Counted from the stretch's first letter, positions 24,400 through 32,326 are shown. The stretch: 42,671 bases of DNA from Bacillota bacterium (GCA_023393235.1 JAEWMH010000048.1:1-42671); one strand, 5' to 3'. Translations and numbers: made by a program. The notes: generated from the letters alone by a model not told the origin.

Positions 24400-24701
24400 A
24401 TGAAGACCGGGAGCGGGAGCCCCCGACGCCTAACAGAGAGCCGCGGAAATGGTGCAACGCGGCGGCGTCCGGCTCCTTCCTCGCCCGTGAATGGCCGCAT
24501 GGAACGTGACCAGCTCTCTCCCCAGAGGGCAAACCCACAAATACATGCGGACGGCCTAGCCCCCGTTACCGGGCGCGCAGCGGAGCCCCCGCTGCGGCTA
24601 AGCGGGTCCGGATCAACGCCGGACCAACAAGAGTGGTACCGCGACAGGACATGATGGCCTGCCGTCTCTTTCAGACATGAAGGAGACCGGCAGGCCTTTT
24701 G
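24400..24701 (+). promoter_or_regulatory. Leucine T-box riboswitch 2
   Basis: A second complete T-box follows: AGAGAGCCGCGG and GGTGCAACGCGG in stem I, specifier CTC at 24480-24482 (16 bases before ATGGAACG), and AAGAGTGGTACCGCG ending at 24643. The terminator at 24656-24700 pairs GGCCTGCCG with CGGCAGGCC and ends in TTTT. Conserved blocks match T-box 1, but the intervening stems differ, so the duplication is old. Both must read through for leuA to be made. Confidence 0.88.
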
Positions 24702-24752
24702 GCGTTGCGGCAGAGACAACTAACCAACCCACCCAAGGAGGATGACCAAACT

Positions 24753-26300
24753 ATGGAAAACCGCAGAATCCGCATTTTTGACACAACCTTACGGGACGGC
24801 GAGCAATCGCCGGGTGCAAGCCTTTATCCGGAGGAGAAGATTGTTCTGGCCCGCCAGTTGGAGAGGCTGGGCATCGATACCATCGAGCCGGGTTTCCCCG
24901 CCAGCAGCCCGGGGGATTTCCGGGCCGTCCAGGAGATTTCCAGGATGCTGCAGCGAACCGAAATATGCGGCTTCGGCCGGGCCGTGAAAAGCGACATTGA
25001 CGCCGCCGTGAGCGCTACCCGTGATGCCAACCGGCGCAGGCTGCATCTGTTTCTCTCCTCGTCTCAGATCCATATGGATTTTCAGCTGAAAAAAAGCCGG
25101 GAGCAGGTCCTGCAGATCGCCCGTGACATGGTGGCGTATGCCAAGCAGTTTGTGGATACCATCGAATTTTCCCCTATGGATGCCACCCGCTCCGGGGATG
25201 AATTCTTGTATGAGATGCTGGAAACGGTGATTGCCGAAGGCGCCACCATCCTCAATATTCCCGACACGGTGGGGTATGCCCTGCCGGAGGAATACGGGAA
25301 CCTGTTCCGTAGGGTGCGGGCCAATGTCCGGGGCGGCGACAGGGTGGAATACAGCGCCCATTGCCATAACGATCTGGGTCTTGCCGTGGCCAACAGTCTG
25401 GCGGCCATTGCCGGCGGAGCCACCCATGTGGAGGTGACCATTAACGGCATTGGCGAACGTGCGGGCAACTGCTCCCTGGAGGAGCTGGCTATGGCTATCG
25501 CCACCCGGGGCCAGGACAGCGGGCTCTCGACCGGCATCGATGCCTCGCAAATCTATGAAACCTCCCGGATGGTCAGCCGGATTATGAATCTGCCCATTGC
25601 GTATAACAAGCCCATCGTCGGGCGCAACGCCTTCCAGCATGAAGCGGGCATCCACCAGGACGGCCTGCTGAAGAACCGGAGCACCTACGAGATTATGGAC
25701 CCGGAAAGAATGGGCATCCCCCGGGATATGATTGTGTTGGGCAAACATTCCGGGCGCCACGCCCTGAAGCACCGCCTGGAGCGGTACGGTGTGACCCTGG
25801 GTGAAGCGGAGCTGGCGCGTTTTACCGAGCAGTTCAAGGAAGAGGCTGACGCCTGCAAGGTGATTTCCGACGCACACCTGCTGCGGATTCTCGACAAAAC
25901 TCCGGGAGGCGGCGCAGGACCGTATTCCATGACAGATTTTCAGGTGGTCTCCAACCACCGCAAGGCTAAGGTGGCCTCCGTTACTCTGCGGAACAACCGC
26001 ACCGGTACGGAAAACACCTATGCCGCTGCAGGAGACGGTCCTGTAGAGGCGATTGTAGCCTGCATGAAGCAGGCGGTGGACTTCCCGCTGGAGCTGACGG
26101 ACATGGAGATCCATTCCCTCTCCGCTTCGGAAACCGCCCAAGGAGAAGCGCAGATTACTGTCCGGACGGAGGATGAACGGACCTTCCGGGGCGGCGGCAT
26201 CCATAACGATATTCTGGCGGCGGTGGCAGAGGGATTCCTGTCGGCGCTGAACCAAGCGGTGTCGGCCAGAGAGGAGAAATTGTCAGAAAACATTTGTTGA
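24753..26300 (+). CDS. leuA: 2-isopropylmalate synthase
   Basis: A 515-residue enzyme catalysing the first committed step of leucine synthesis: acetyl-CoA plus 2-oxoisovalerate gives 2-isopropylmalate. The catalytic HMGL-like barrel begins IFDTTLRDGEQSPG (R14-D15 at the active site), and HCHND at about 203-207 gives metal ligands. GIGERAGNCSLEELAMAI follows. The C-terminal LeuA regulatory domain (about 370-510) should bind leucine as feedback inhibitor. The length equals typical 510-520-residue enzymes. ATG 24753 follows AAGGAGG; an ATG at 24742 is in another frame. It stands alone rather than in an ilv-leu operon. Confidence 0.95.
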   Translation: MENRRIRIFDTTLRDGEQSPGASLYPEEKIVLARQLERLGIDTIEPGFPASSPGDFRAVQEISRMLQRTEICGFGRAVKSDIDAAVSATRDANRRRLHLFLSSSQIHMDFQLKKSREQVLQIARDMVAYAKQFVDTIEFSPMDATRSGDEFLYEMLETVIAEGATILNIPDTVGYALPEEYGNLFRRVRANVRGGDRVEYSAHCHNDLGLAVANSLAAIAGGATHVEVTINGIGERAGNCSLEELAMAIATRGQDSGLSTGIDASQIYETSRMVSRIMNLPIAYNKPIVGRNAFQHEAGIHQDGLLKNRSTYEIMDPERMGIPRDMIVLGKHSGRHALKHRLERYGVTLGEAELARFTEQFKEEADACKVISDAHLLRILDKTPGGGAGPYSMTDFQVVSNHRKAKVASVTLRNNRTGTENTYAAAGDGPVEAIVACMKQAVDFPLELTDMEIHSLSASETAQGEAQITVRTEDERTFRGGGIHNDILAAVAEGFLSALNQAVSAREEKLSENIC

Positions 26301-26326
26301 CAATGATAATCATTATCAATTAACAT
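26297..26326 (+). promoter_or_regulatory. Fur box overlapping a promoter
   Basis: TGATAATCATTATCA (26304-26318) is a perfect 7-1-7 Fur site. The 19-mer at 26299-26317 matches the classic Fur box GATAATGATAATCATTATC in 18 of 19 positions. It lies between a perfect -35 TTGACA (26297-26302, overlapping the leuA stop) and a -10-like TAACAT (26321-26326). Zur or PerR boxes look similar but fit less well. Confidence 0.75.
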
Positions 26327-26363
26327 GGAGGAAACCATTCCACGTGAAAAGGAAAGATGCTAG

Positions 26364-27200
26364 ATGCTTACCAATCACTCGCTCCTCCATGAGCAAAACC
26401 AGCACGGACTGCTGCTGACCTCCGTTGCCGCAGCCGAAGACGGCAGGCTGTACGCTTCCGCGGTGAATGAAGGCATCTTCCGCATCGACAATACCGCTGC
26501 CTGGACCCGCCTTCCCTATGAGCTTCCGGCTGGTGTTACGGTCAACCGGCTGGAGGCGGAGGAGGGCCAGATCTTCGCCTGCACGGAGCAAGGGCTGTTC
26601 CAGCTGCGGGAAGACGGATGGCGGGCGACCAAAATTACGGTGCCCTGCTACAGGCTGAGAAGTAAGGGCGGCGTCCTCTATGTGGCGGCGGGTAACGGAC
26701 TATGGTACCGGTTCAACGATAATTGGGTACGGACCAGCTACTCCGAAGAGGCGGTATATGATTTGTTTATGACGCCGCAGATGATTTTTATGGCGCGTTC
26801 GGCTGGAATCTCCCTGTTTGACCGCTACACCCAATCCTCAGAGGAGTTCAACTTGAACAGCTCCGTGTCCAGCCTTTGTGTGCTCCACGGGTATTTGTTG
26901 GGAGCCGAAGGCTTGGGCAATCTGATTGACGGGGATAAGCGGGGCCGCTTCAATACGCACCACTATAAGGGGATCCGGATTTTTTCGCTGGAATCCTGTG
27001 AGGGCCGGATTTATGCCTGCACCAGCCGGGGCCTGTACCAGGTGCTGTATTGGAAGGACCGCTTCCACCTGTGTTCGGCGGTCACCGGTTTCCCTGTGAC
27101 GGATGTAGCCTTCGACAAGGATAATTTGTATTTGTCCACTTATTTTGAAGGGCTGCGGATTCTGCCGAGGCGGCGGAGCCATGTTTCCGGTGAAGCCTGA
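26364..27200 (+). CDS. Beta-propeller-like protein under Fur-type control
   Basis: A 278-residue soluble protein without signal peptide. It is built of about six repeats with a strand pattern such as GRLYASAVNEGIFRID, GQIFACTEQGLFQLREDGW, GVLYVAAGNGLWYRFNDNW and GRIYACTSRGLYQVL. These resemble blades of a two-component-regulator-type or Kelch-like propeller. The function is unknown. A Fur box lies in its promoter. Start 26364 follows AGGAAAG; it comes right after TAG of a 12-codon in-frame leader that begins at ATG 26325. A terminator follows at 27228. Confidence 0.65.
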   Translation: MLTNHSLLHEQNQHGLLLTSVAAAEDGRLYASAVNEGIFRIDNTAAWTRLPYELPAGVTVNRLEAEEGQIFACTEQGLFQLREDGWRATKITVPCYRLRSKGGVLYVAAGNGLWYRFNDNWVRTSYSEEAVYDLFMTPQMIFMARSAGISLFDRYTQSSEEFNLNSSVSSLCVLHGYLLGAEGLGNLIDGDKRGRFNTHHYKGIRIFSLESCEGRIYACTSRGLYQVLYWKDRFHLCSAVTGFPVTDVAFDKDNLYLSTYFEGLRILPRRRSHVSGEA

Positions 27201-27227
27201 AGCTATTCCCTAAAAGTGACGTCTACC

Positions 27228-27252
27228 AAACCCGGGCCCGCCCGGGTTTTTG
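27228..27252 (+). terminator. Terminator of the propeller-like gene
   Basis: AAACCCGGGC and GCCCGGGTTT pair around two bases and are followed by TT. A compact, very stable intrinsic terminator. Confidence 0.85.
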
Positions 27253-27304
27253 GCATGTTGGCAGGTTCCCGCGGGAAAGCTGCCAACATTTATGAAAGGG
27301 CTAT

Positions 27305-27333
27305 TTCGCACTCGTACAGGTTTAGTGTACAAT
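27305..27333 (+). promoter_or_regulatory. Promoter of the degV-like gene
   Basis: The -35 TTCGCA and -10 TACAAT have a 17-base spacer and lie about 40 bases upstream of the ATG at 27376. Confidence 0.5.
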
Positions 27334-27375
27334 TGAGGGGACGAACGCGCATGACGAGGAAGGAGAATGGATTGA

Positions 27376-28242
27376 ATGACCGTCAAAATTATAACCGACA
27401 GCGCTGCCGATCTTCCCAAGGAACTGGTGGCACAGCATGGCATAGAAATGCTCCCGCTTATGGTATACCTGGATAACCAGGAATTCCGGGACGGCGAAAC
27501 CATGAATCCCCAGGAGATGTTCCAGGGTATGCGGGAGGGCAAGGTTTACAAAACGGCCCAGGTTCCACTTCAAATCTTCCGGGAAGTGTTCCAGCGTCAT
27601 GCCGAAAACGGCGATATCTGCATCTATGTTGCATTTTCCTCAGCCTTGTCCGGCACCTACCAGTCCGCCGTCCTGGCGAAGAACGAAATTCTGGAGGATT
27701 ACCCGGATGTGAAGCTTGAGGTTATCGATACCAAGTGCGCCTCCATGGGCTTCGGTCTGGTGGTGCTGAAGGCGGCGGAGCTTGCTGCCCAAGGCAAAAG
27801 CCAGGAGGAGATTGTCGAGGCGATCCGGTTCCACTCCCTTCATATGGAGCATATTTTCACAGTGGATAATCTGGAATATCTGTACCGGGGCGGCCGGGTC
27901 AGCAAAACCGCCGCTTTTATCGGCAGCCTTCTGAACATCAAGCCGGTGCTGCACGTGGAGGACGGCAAGCTGATCCCCATCGAGAAGCTGCGGGGCCGGC
28001 GCAAGGTGCTTGACCGGATGGTGGCCATTATGGAGGAGCGGGGGATCAGCCAGGACCAGCAGGTCATCGGCATCTCCCACGGAGACGATATCGAGACGGC
28101 CCACAATCTGCGGGACATGATCCGCGAACGCTTCGGCTCCAAGGATTTCATCATATCCCAGATTGGCGGTGCGGTAGGCGCCCACTCCGGACCGGGGACG
28201 ATCGCACTCTTTTTCCTGAACAAGCTGAATCCCGTCCGCTGA
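27376..28242 (+). CDS. DegV-family fatty-acid-binding protein
   Basis: A 288-residue DegV protein. The N-terminus VKIITDSAADLPKEL is the family signature. VAFSSALSGTYQSA and the C-terminal GAVGAHSGPGTIALFF supply the fatty-acid head-group and lid contacts known from FakB/DegV structures. Family members present a bound fatty acid to the kinase FakA for incorporation into phospholipid. No FakA gene is visible here. Most genomes carry several paralogues, so the exact one cannot be named. It is monocistronic, with its own promoter and terminator. Confidence 0.9.
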   Translation: MTVKIITDSAADLPKELVAQHGIEMLPLMVYLDNQEFRDGETMNPQEMFQGMREGKVYKTAQVPLQIFREVFQRHAENGDICIYVAFSSALSGTYQSAVLAKNEILEDYPDVKLEVIDTKCASMGFGLVVLKAAELAAQGKSQEEIVEAIRFHSLHMEHIFTVDNLEYLYRGGRVSKTAAFIGSLLNIKPVLHVEDGKLIPIEKLRGRRKVLDRMVAIMEERGISQDQQVIGISHGDDIETAHNLRDMIRERFGSKDFIISQIGGAVGAHSGPGTIALFFLNKLNPVR

Positions 28243-28268
28243 TCCTTTCACAGCTTCTCCTACCGAAG

Positions 28269-28306
28269 AACCTTATGCGCCCTGCAGTCGGGGCGGTAAG
28301 GTTTTT
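28269..28306 (+). terminator. Terminator of the degV-like gene
   Basis: AACCTTATGCGCCC pairs with GGGGCGGTAAGGTT with minor mismatches around a seven-base loop and ends in TTTTT. Confidence 0.8.
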
Positions 28307-28413
28307 CGTTTTTTGGAGCTGCGGATGAAATTTCCAAGGGATAGCCATACTACAAATATTGCGGGGGAAATATAAACATTTTGTTAAACTTGGCTGAAAG
28401 TTTACGATGAAAG

Positions 28414-28466
28414 TTGTCGCTTTGTTTACAAAATCTTAATACAAGAAGAGTAAATTGTGATATGAT
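28414..28466 (+). promoter_or_regulatory. Pit promoter with PhoP-like repeats
   Basis: An extended -10 TGATATGAT ends at 28466. Upstream, TTTACA (28425-28430) and TTAATA (28436-28441) fit the PhoP direct repeat TT(A/T/C)A(C/T)A with the required five-base gap. A degenerate TTGTCG lies 11 bases further up. PhoP control would suit a phosphate transporter. Confidence 0.4.
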
Positions 28467-28526
28467 GGCAAATGGAGCACATGACAGCTCTTGTTAGACT
28501 CAAGGAAACGTTCAGGGGGATTTTTC

Positions 28527-29522
28527 GTGACATTCATCATTATTATTGTTGCTTTGGCCTTGTTGTTCGACTTCATCAATGGTTTTCATGATACGGCCAA
28601 TGCTATCGCTACTGCTGTGTCCACCAAAGCCCTTTCACCGAGAGTTGCCATCTTGATGGCCGCTGTGCTGAACTTTGTCGGAGCCATTCTGTTTGACGGC
28701 GTCGCCAAAAACGTAGGCGGCAGCATCGCCGACCCGTTCCACGTCAGCAACGGCATGGAGATTATTACCGCCACGCTGATCTCGGCCATCCTGTGGAATC
28801 TGCTCACCTGGTACTTCGGCATTCCGTCGTCGTCCTCCCATACGCTAATCGGTTCTTTGGCCGGTGCGGTTATTGCCGGTGCGGGCATGGACGCTCTTCA
28901 CTGGGGCGGCTTCCAAAAGATTGTGCTGGGTCTGATCCTTTCTCCCTTCCTGGCATTCGGCTTGGGCTTTCTGATGCTGGTTCTGATCCGCCAGATCGTG
29001 AAGGTGCTGGGCAACCGCAGCCCGGGCAAGGTGAACCGGAACTTCCGGCTGCTGCAAATTGTGTCTGCGGGTCTGCAATCCTTCTCCCACGGGGCCAATG
29101 ATGCCCAGAAGGCAATGGGGATTATCGTATTTGCCCTGGTAGCGGGAAACTTCCACTCGGATATGTCCGTTCCGATATGGGTCAAGCTGGCTGCCGCCAC
29201 CTCCATGGCGCTGGGTACGTCCATCGGCGGCTGGAAGATCATCGAAACCGTCAGCCGCAAGATCATCAAGATCGAACCGATGAACGGCTTCGCATCGGAC
29301 CTGACCTCCACGGTCATCCTCCAATCGGGTACTGTCTTGGGTCTGCCTTTGTCCACTACCCATGTTATTACCTCGTCCATTATCGGTACCGGCTCGGCCA
29401 TCCGCTACAAGTCCATTAACTGGGGTGTAGTCGGCAAGATGGTCATGACGTGGATTATTACGATTCCGATTTCCATTGCCCTCGCCTATGTGATCTACCA
29501 GCTAATCTTTGGTTGGCTTTAA
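28527..29522 (+). CDS. pit: PiT-family inorganic phosphate transporter
   Basis: A 331-residue polytopic membrane protein that imports metal-phosphate with protons. Both inverted PiT signature repeats are present: DFINGFHDTANAIAT near the N-terminus and FSHGANDAQKAMGII in the second half. There are about ten hydrophobic segments. The start is GTG 28527 with GGGGGA upstream; the frame extends to 28491 without a binding site. No DUF47/PhoU-like partner gene adjoins it, although pit genes in Firmicutes often have one. A strong terminator follows. Confidence 0.9.
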   Translation: MTFIIIIVALALLFDFINGFHDTANAIATAVSTKALSPRVAILMAAVLNFVGAILFDGVAKNVGGSIADPFHVSNGMEIITATLISAILWNLLTWYFGIPSSSSHTLIGSLAGAVIAGAGMDALHWGGFQKIVLGLILSPFLAFGLGFLMLVLIRQIVKVLGNRSPGKVNRNFRLLQIVSAGLQSFSHGANDAQKAMGIIVFALVAGNFHSDMSVPIWVKLAAATSMALGTSIGGWKIIETVSRKIIKIEPMNGFASDLTSTVILQSGTVLGLPLSTTHVITSSIIGTGSAIRYKSINWGVVGKMVMTWIITIPISIALAYVIYQLIFGWL

Positions 29523-29559
29523 GACGGGCGGGTTAAAATCCAAAAAAACGTTATTTGTG

Positions 29560-29588
29560 CGGCCGGGAATCCGGCCGTTTTTGCTTTT
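29560..29588 (+). terminator. Terminator of pit
   Basis: CGGCCGG and CCGGCCG pair around GAAT/T and are followed by a T-rich tail (TTTTTGC, then another T run). Confidence 0.85.
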
Positions 29589-29707
29589 TTTGCGGAAGAC
29601 TCCCTCTAAATGGAATTAACAGGAAAAATGCCGCTGGTCAGAGCGGTGTGTTTTGGGGTATTATTTCTTATAACCTATTTTTTACATAGTGAAATGAGGT
29701 GCGGAAG

Positions 29708-30814
29708 TTGAAATTGGCCAAAAGCTTGTTGACTTTGGTCCTTCTTGGAGCGCTGGCCGCCGGCTGCGGAAGCAAGGCGGGGAATGAGGATTCGCGGGGG
29801 GCAAATACCGAGTTGGAAACCATCCAGAACGGCGTTGTCCTTTATTATGACAGCTCCGCCCAATCGCAAAGCCTGGTTGGCGCGTTGACGGAGCTGTCCA
29901 AGTCAGAAAAGTTCGATCTGGTGACCATCGATGTGGCGAAGGACAAAAGCAAGCTGGACAAGTACGAAAAGGACAACCAGAAGCTGATTGCCGGTTATAA
30001 GGAAGTGCGGAGCCTGGAAGCGGGGCTGTCCAAGCTGAAGCTGGCCGGCAATGCCAACAGTAAGGACCAGCTTAACAATGTAATGCTGAATTACCGTAAG
30101 GCGCTGAATCTGGTGAAAAACGGCAAGCTGAATGCCGACCAGGAGAAGGAGCTGGACGGGCTGGTGAAGGATATGGCCGGCAAGCAGGAGCTGTCTGAGG
30201 CCGATCTGAAGAAGCTGCTGGAGCTTCAGAAGGACGCCCGCCTGAAGGTGCCGGTGTACAGCGCCCTGGACGGGGACGCGGCGCCGGAGAAGCTGCCTGT
30301 GATGAAAGTCATTTATGAAGGCAACCACCGCACCTCCTTCTATTTCGGCCAAAAGCCGATTCCGGCGGAAACGCTGGCTAATGCTGAGAACCTCCGCTTT
30401 TATCTAAAGGAAAAAGCCTGGATCAGCAACTTCCAGGTTTCCAGCGACGGTCCCGCCATCGAGAAAAAGCTGGAGAACAAGGAGACCTTTATACTTCTGG
30501 TCTGGGGCAACAGCTGCCCCCACTGCCACAAGGTGATGCCGGTTCTGGATAAGCTGACCAGCCAGACCGGGGTCAAGGTGGAGCGGATCGACACCTTCAA
30601 TGAAAGCAACAACAAGGCCTATGCCAAGATGGCGGCCTCCGGCAAATACGGGCTCACCCAAATCAAGTGGGTGCCGACCCTTGTATTTATCAAGGACGGC
30701 CAGCAGCAGTCGACCATCGGCGTTTACGATTGGGCGGTGGAGAATGCCACGGCCGATATGGGCTATGATATTGACGACTCCAAGATCAAGGCCTTTATGG
30801 AAAAGGCTAAGTAA
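29708..30814 (+). CDS. Thioredoxin-like lipoprotein with CPHC motif
   Basis: A 368-residue exported lipoprotein. The lipobox LAAGC places the anchored cysteine at residue 20. A first thioredoxin-like half (GVVLYYDSSAQSQSL, then FDLVTIDVAKDKSKL) lacks cysteines. A Lys-rich helical region spans about 85-190. The C-terminal thioredoxin fold has LLVWGNSCPHCHKVMPVLDK with C270 and C273, and the cis-proline segment KWVPTLVFI. It probably acts in disulfide chemistry outside the membrane. TTG 29708 is chosen as start because GAGGTG lies six bases upstream; GTG 29699 is inside that site. Confidence 0.75.
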   Translation: MKLAKSLLTLVLLGALAAGCGSKAGNEDSRGANTELETIQNGVVLYYDSSAQSQSLVGALTELSKSEKFDLVTIDVAKDKSKLDKYEKDNQKLIAGYKEVRSLEAGLSKLKLAGNANSKDQLNNVMLNYRKALNLVKNGKLNADQEKELDGLVKDMAGKQELSEADLKKLLELQKDARLKVPVYSALDGDAAPEKLPVMKVIYEGNHRTSFYFGQKPIPAETLANAENLRFYLKEKAWISNFQVSSDGPAIEKKLENKETFILLVWGNSCPHCHKVMPVLDKLTSQTGVKVERIDTFNESNNKAYAKMAASGKYGLTQIKWVPTLVFIKDGQQQSTIGVYDWAVENATADMGYDIDDSKIKAFMEKAK

Positions 30815-30851
30815 ATCAGTTAAGCCACGGCACCGCCGCGGCCCTGCAAGA

Positions 30852-30893
30852 GGCTGTCCCTTCTCCACGTCAGGAGGAGGGGCGGCTTTTTTT
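30852..30893 (+). terminator. Terminator of the lipoprotein gene
   Basis: An imperfect stem of GGCTGTCCCTTCTCC with GGAGGAGGGGCGGC is followed by seven T residues. Confidence 0.65.
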
Positions 30894-30925
30894 GGTGGTA
30901 GTGCGAGGAGGCGGGGGAGCGGGTG

Positions 30926-30974
30926 ATAACGGACACCACGGCTAACGGACACCGCAGCTAACGGACACCACGGC
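30926..30974. repeat. Three 16-bp tandem repeats
   Basis: TAACGGACACC(A/G)C(G/A)G occurs three times with a 16-bp period (30927, 30943, 30959). The third copy is the first arm of the four-unit element at 30958, so it looks like a local slippage expansion of one unit end. Confidence 0.75.
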
Positions 30975-31142
30975 CCTTATTTGCCGCTTTTTCGGTTGTT
31001 TTTGGATCTAACGGAAGTGAGCGCCGCTATTTGCTCCAAAACAGGCTTGATCGGGTATCTTGGGCGGAAATAGCGTCTCTGGTTGCCGTTAGATTTTTGC
31101 AGGCCCTCTTTTGAGGCAAATAAGGGCTTTTACCGCCGTTAG
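30958..31142. repeat. Four-unit inverted repeat element B4
   Basis: Forward units start at 30958 and 31008, and inverted units end at 31092 and 31142 (50 bp on each side, 185 bp total). Outer units share GCCCTTATTTGCC exactly; inner units share CGCTATTT. This supports a nested pairing of 1 with 4 and 2 with 3. It is the TATTT subtype and lies between two convergent genes. Confidence 0.82.
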
Positions 31143-31198
31143 CCTTCCAGCATCGTTACCCGCCAGGGGAAAAGCTCCTCCATTCCTGCGTGGAGCAA

Positions 31199-31224
31199 CA
31201 AAAAACCGGCCCTTAGCAGGCCGG
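31199..31224 (-). terminator. Terminator of the DUF4177 gene
   Basis: On the minus strand CCGGCC and GGCCGG pair around a seven-base loop and are followed by TTTTTT. Confidence 0.85.
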
Positions 31225-31234
31225 AGTTTTCACT

Positions 31235-31432
31235 TTATGTACGTTTTCTTTTGAAGATGCAAACGACCTCTCGGGAGGCCCCTTGCCCCATGCTGGTGTC
31301 GAAGGTGTTGGCCAGCTCCCAGCCCAGACCGCCCAGGGCGTTGAGCTCCTCCTCGAGCTCGTGTAGGTCGACCTTGCCGCCGAAGAAGCCTTTTGTTTCC
31401 ACCTTGAGGGTTTTGTACTCCCAGGTTTCCAT
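31235..31432 (-). CDS. DUF4177 domain protein
   Basis: A 65-residue protein beginning METWEYKTLKV, with ELNALGGLGWELANTFD and a closing VVCIFKRKRT, the complete DUF4177 pattern. The fold is a small alpha/beta unit of unknown function. ATG 31432 has AAGGAG nine bases upstream. The frame stays open to 31648, but that extension has no family match and overlaps the ecsA promoter. It is divergent from ecsA. Confidence 0.85.
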   Translation of the reverse strand: METWEYKTLKVETKGFFGGKVDLHELEEELNALGGLGWELANTFDTSMGQGASREVVCIFKRKRT

Positions 31433-31573
31433 ACTGATCATCTCCTTGGAATGTTCTTGCCGATATGCCTTTATACGGCTTAGCTCCGCAGCGGTTTCAC
31501 CGGAAGAAGGGCTTGGGGCAGGCTGTTCAGGACCAGTGTTTTCCAGAGAGGATGTGCCCGGCTTGCCAAAGCC

Positions 31574-31582
31574 TGCTATAAT
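31574..31582 (+). promoter_or_regulatory. Extended -10 promoter of ecsA
   Basis: TGCTATAAT is a perfect extended -10 element 45 bases upstream of the ecsA start. No good -35 is needed with this type. Confidence 0.55.
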
Positions 31583-31627
31583 GAGACTATTGATTTTATG
31601 GTGTGTGGAAGGGATGGTAGGCTGCCA

Positions 31628-32326
31628 ATGGGAAAATTGACGGTTCAAATTGAGGAAGCGGGTTATGAGGGCAGAAGCCGCGTCATTTCGGATATTGCAT
31701 TTACGGTGGGGGAAGGGGAACTGGTGGGGCTGATTGGTCCCAACGGCGCAGGCAAAAGCACCACCATCAAGGCGGTGCTGGGGTTACTCAAGGATGTGAA
31801 GGGGAAGGTGGAGTTTCCCGGCGGATCACCTAACTACGCGTACATTCCCGAGCATCCTGTGCTGTACGATGAGCTTACCCTGTGGGAGCATCTGCGGCTG
31901 GCGGCCTCGGCATTCGGTCTGGATGACGCCACCTTCGAGGCGAGGGCCACGGAGCTTCTGGAGCGCTTCCGCTTAACGGGGGCGAAGCATGATCTGCCAA
32001 CGGGCTTTTCCAAAGGGATGCAGCAGAAGCTGATGCTTATCATCGGCTTCATCCATGAGCCGGAGCTGTATATTGTGGACGAGCCCTTCATCGGGCTGGA
32101 CCCGCGGGCCATTAAGGAGTTTCTCGACATGCTGGATTCGGAGCGCAAACGCGGAGCGGGCGTCTTGATGTCCACCCACGTGCTGGATACGGCGGAGCGG
32201 ATTTGCAGCTCTTTTCTGCTGGTGAATGAAGGCAAGCTGATCGCTTCGGGCCAAATGGGGGATATCCGCGCCAAATGCGGCCTTCCCGGGGCATCCCTGT
32301 TCGATTGCTTTCATGCGCTTACTTAG
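31628..32326 (+). CDS. ecsA: EcsA-like ABC transporter ATP-binding protein
   Basis: A 232-residue ATPase. Walker A is GPNGAGKST, the signature loop reads FSKGMQQKLM, Walker B is LYIVDEPFIGLD and the switch histidine is in STHVLDTAER. YIPEHPVLYDELTLWEHL is characteristic of EcsA in Bacilli. With EcsB it forms an ABC transporter; in B. subtilis ecs mutants show defects in secretion and site-2 protease (RasP) activity. Start 31628 follows AGGGATGG; the frame extends to 31598 without support. Confidence 0.88.
   Translation: MGKLTVQIEEAGYEGRSRVISDIAFTVGEGELVGLIGPNGAGKSTTIKAVLGLLKDVKGKVEFPGGSPNYAYIPEHPVLYDELTLWEHLRLAASAFGLDDATFEARATELLERFRLTGAKHDLPTGFSKGMQQKLMLIIGFIHEPELYIVDEPFIGLDPRAIKEFLDMLDSERKRGAGVLMSTHVLDTAERICSSFLLVNEGKLIASGQMGDIRAKCGLPGASLFDCFHALT

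Noticed and set aside
24742..24987. Alternative leuA start at ATG 24742
   Set aside because: It is out of frame with the synthase and gives an 81-codon frame without motifs. The in-frame ATG at 24753 begins the conserved N-terminus.
31432..31648. N-terminal extension of the DUF4177 protein
   Set aside because: The extension has no binding site, crosses the ecsA promoter and start on the other strand, and lies outside the conserved domain.
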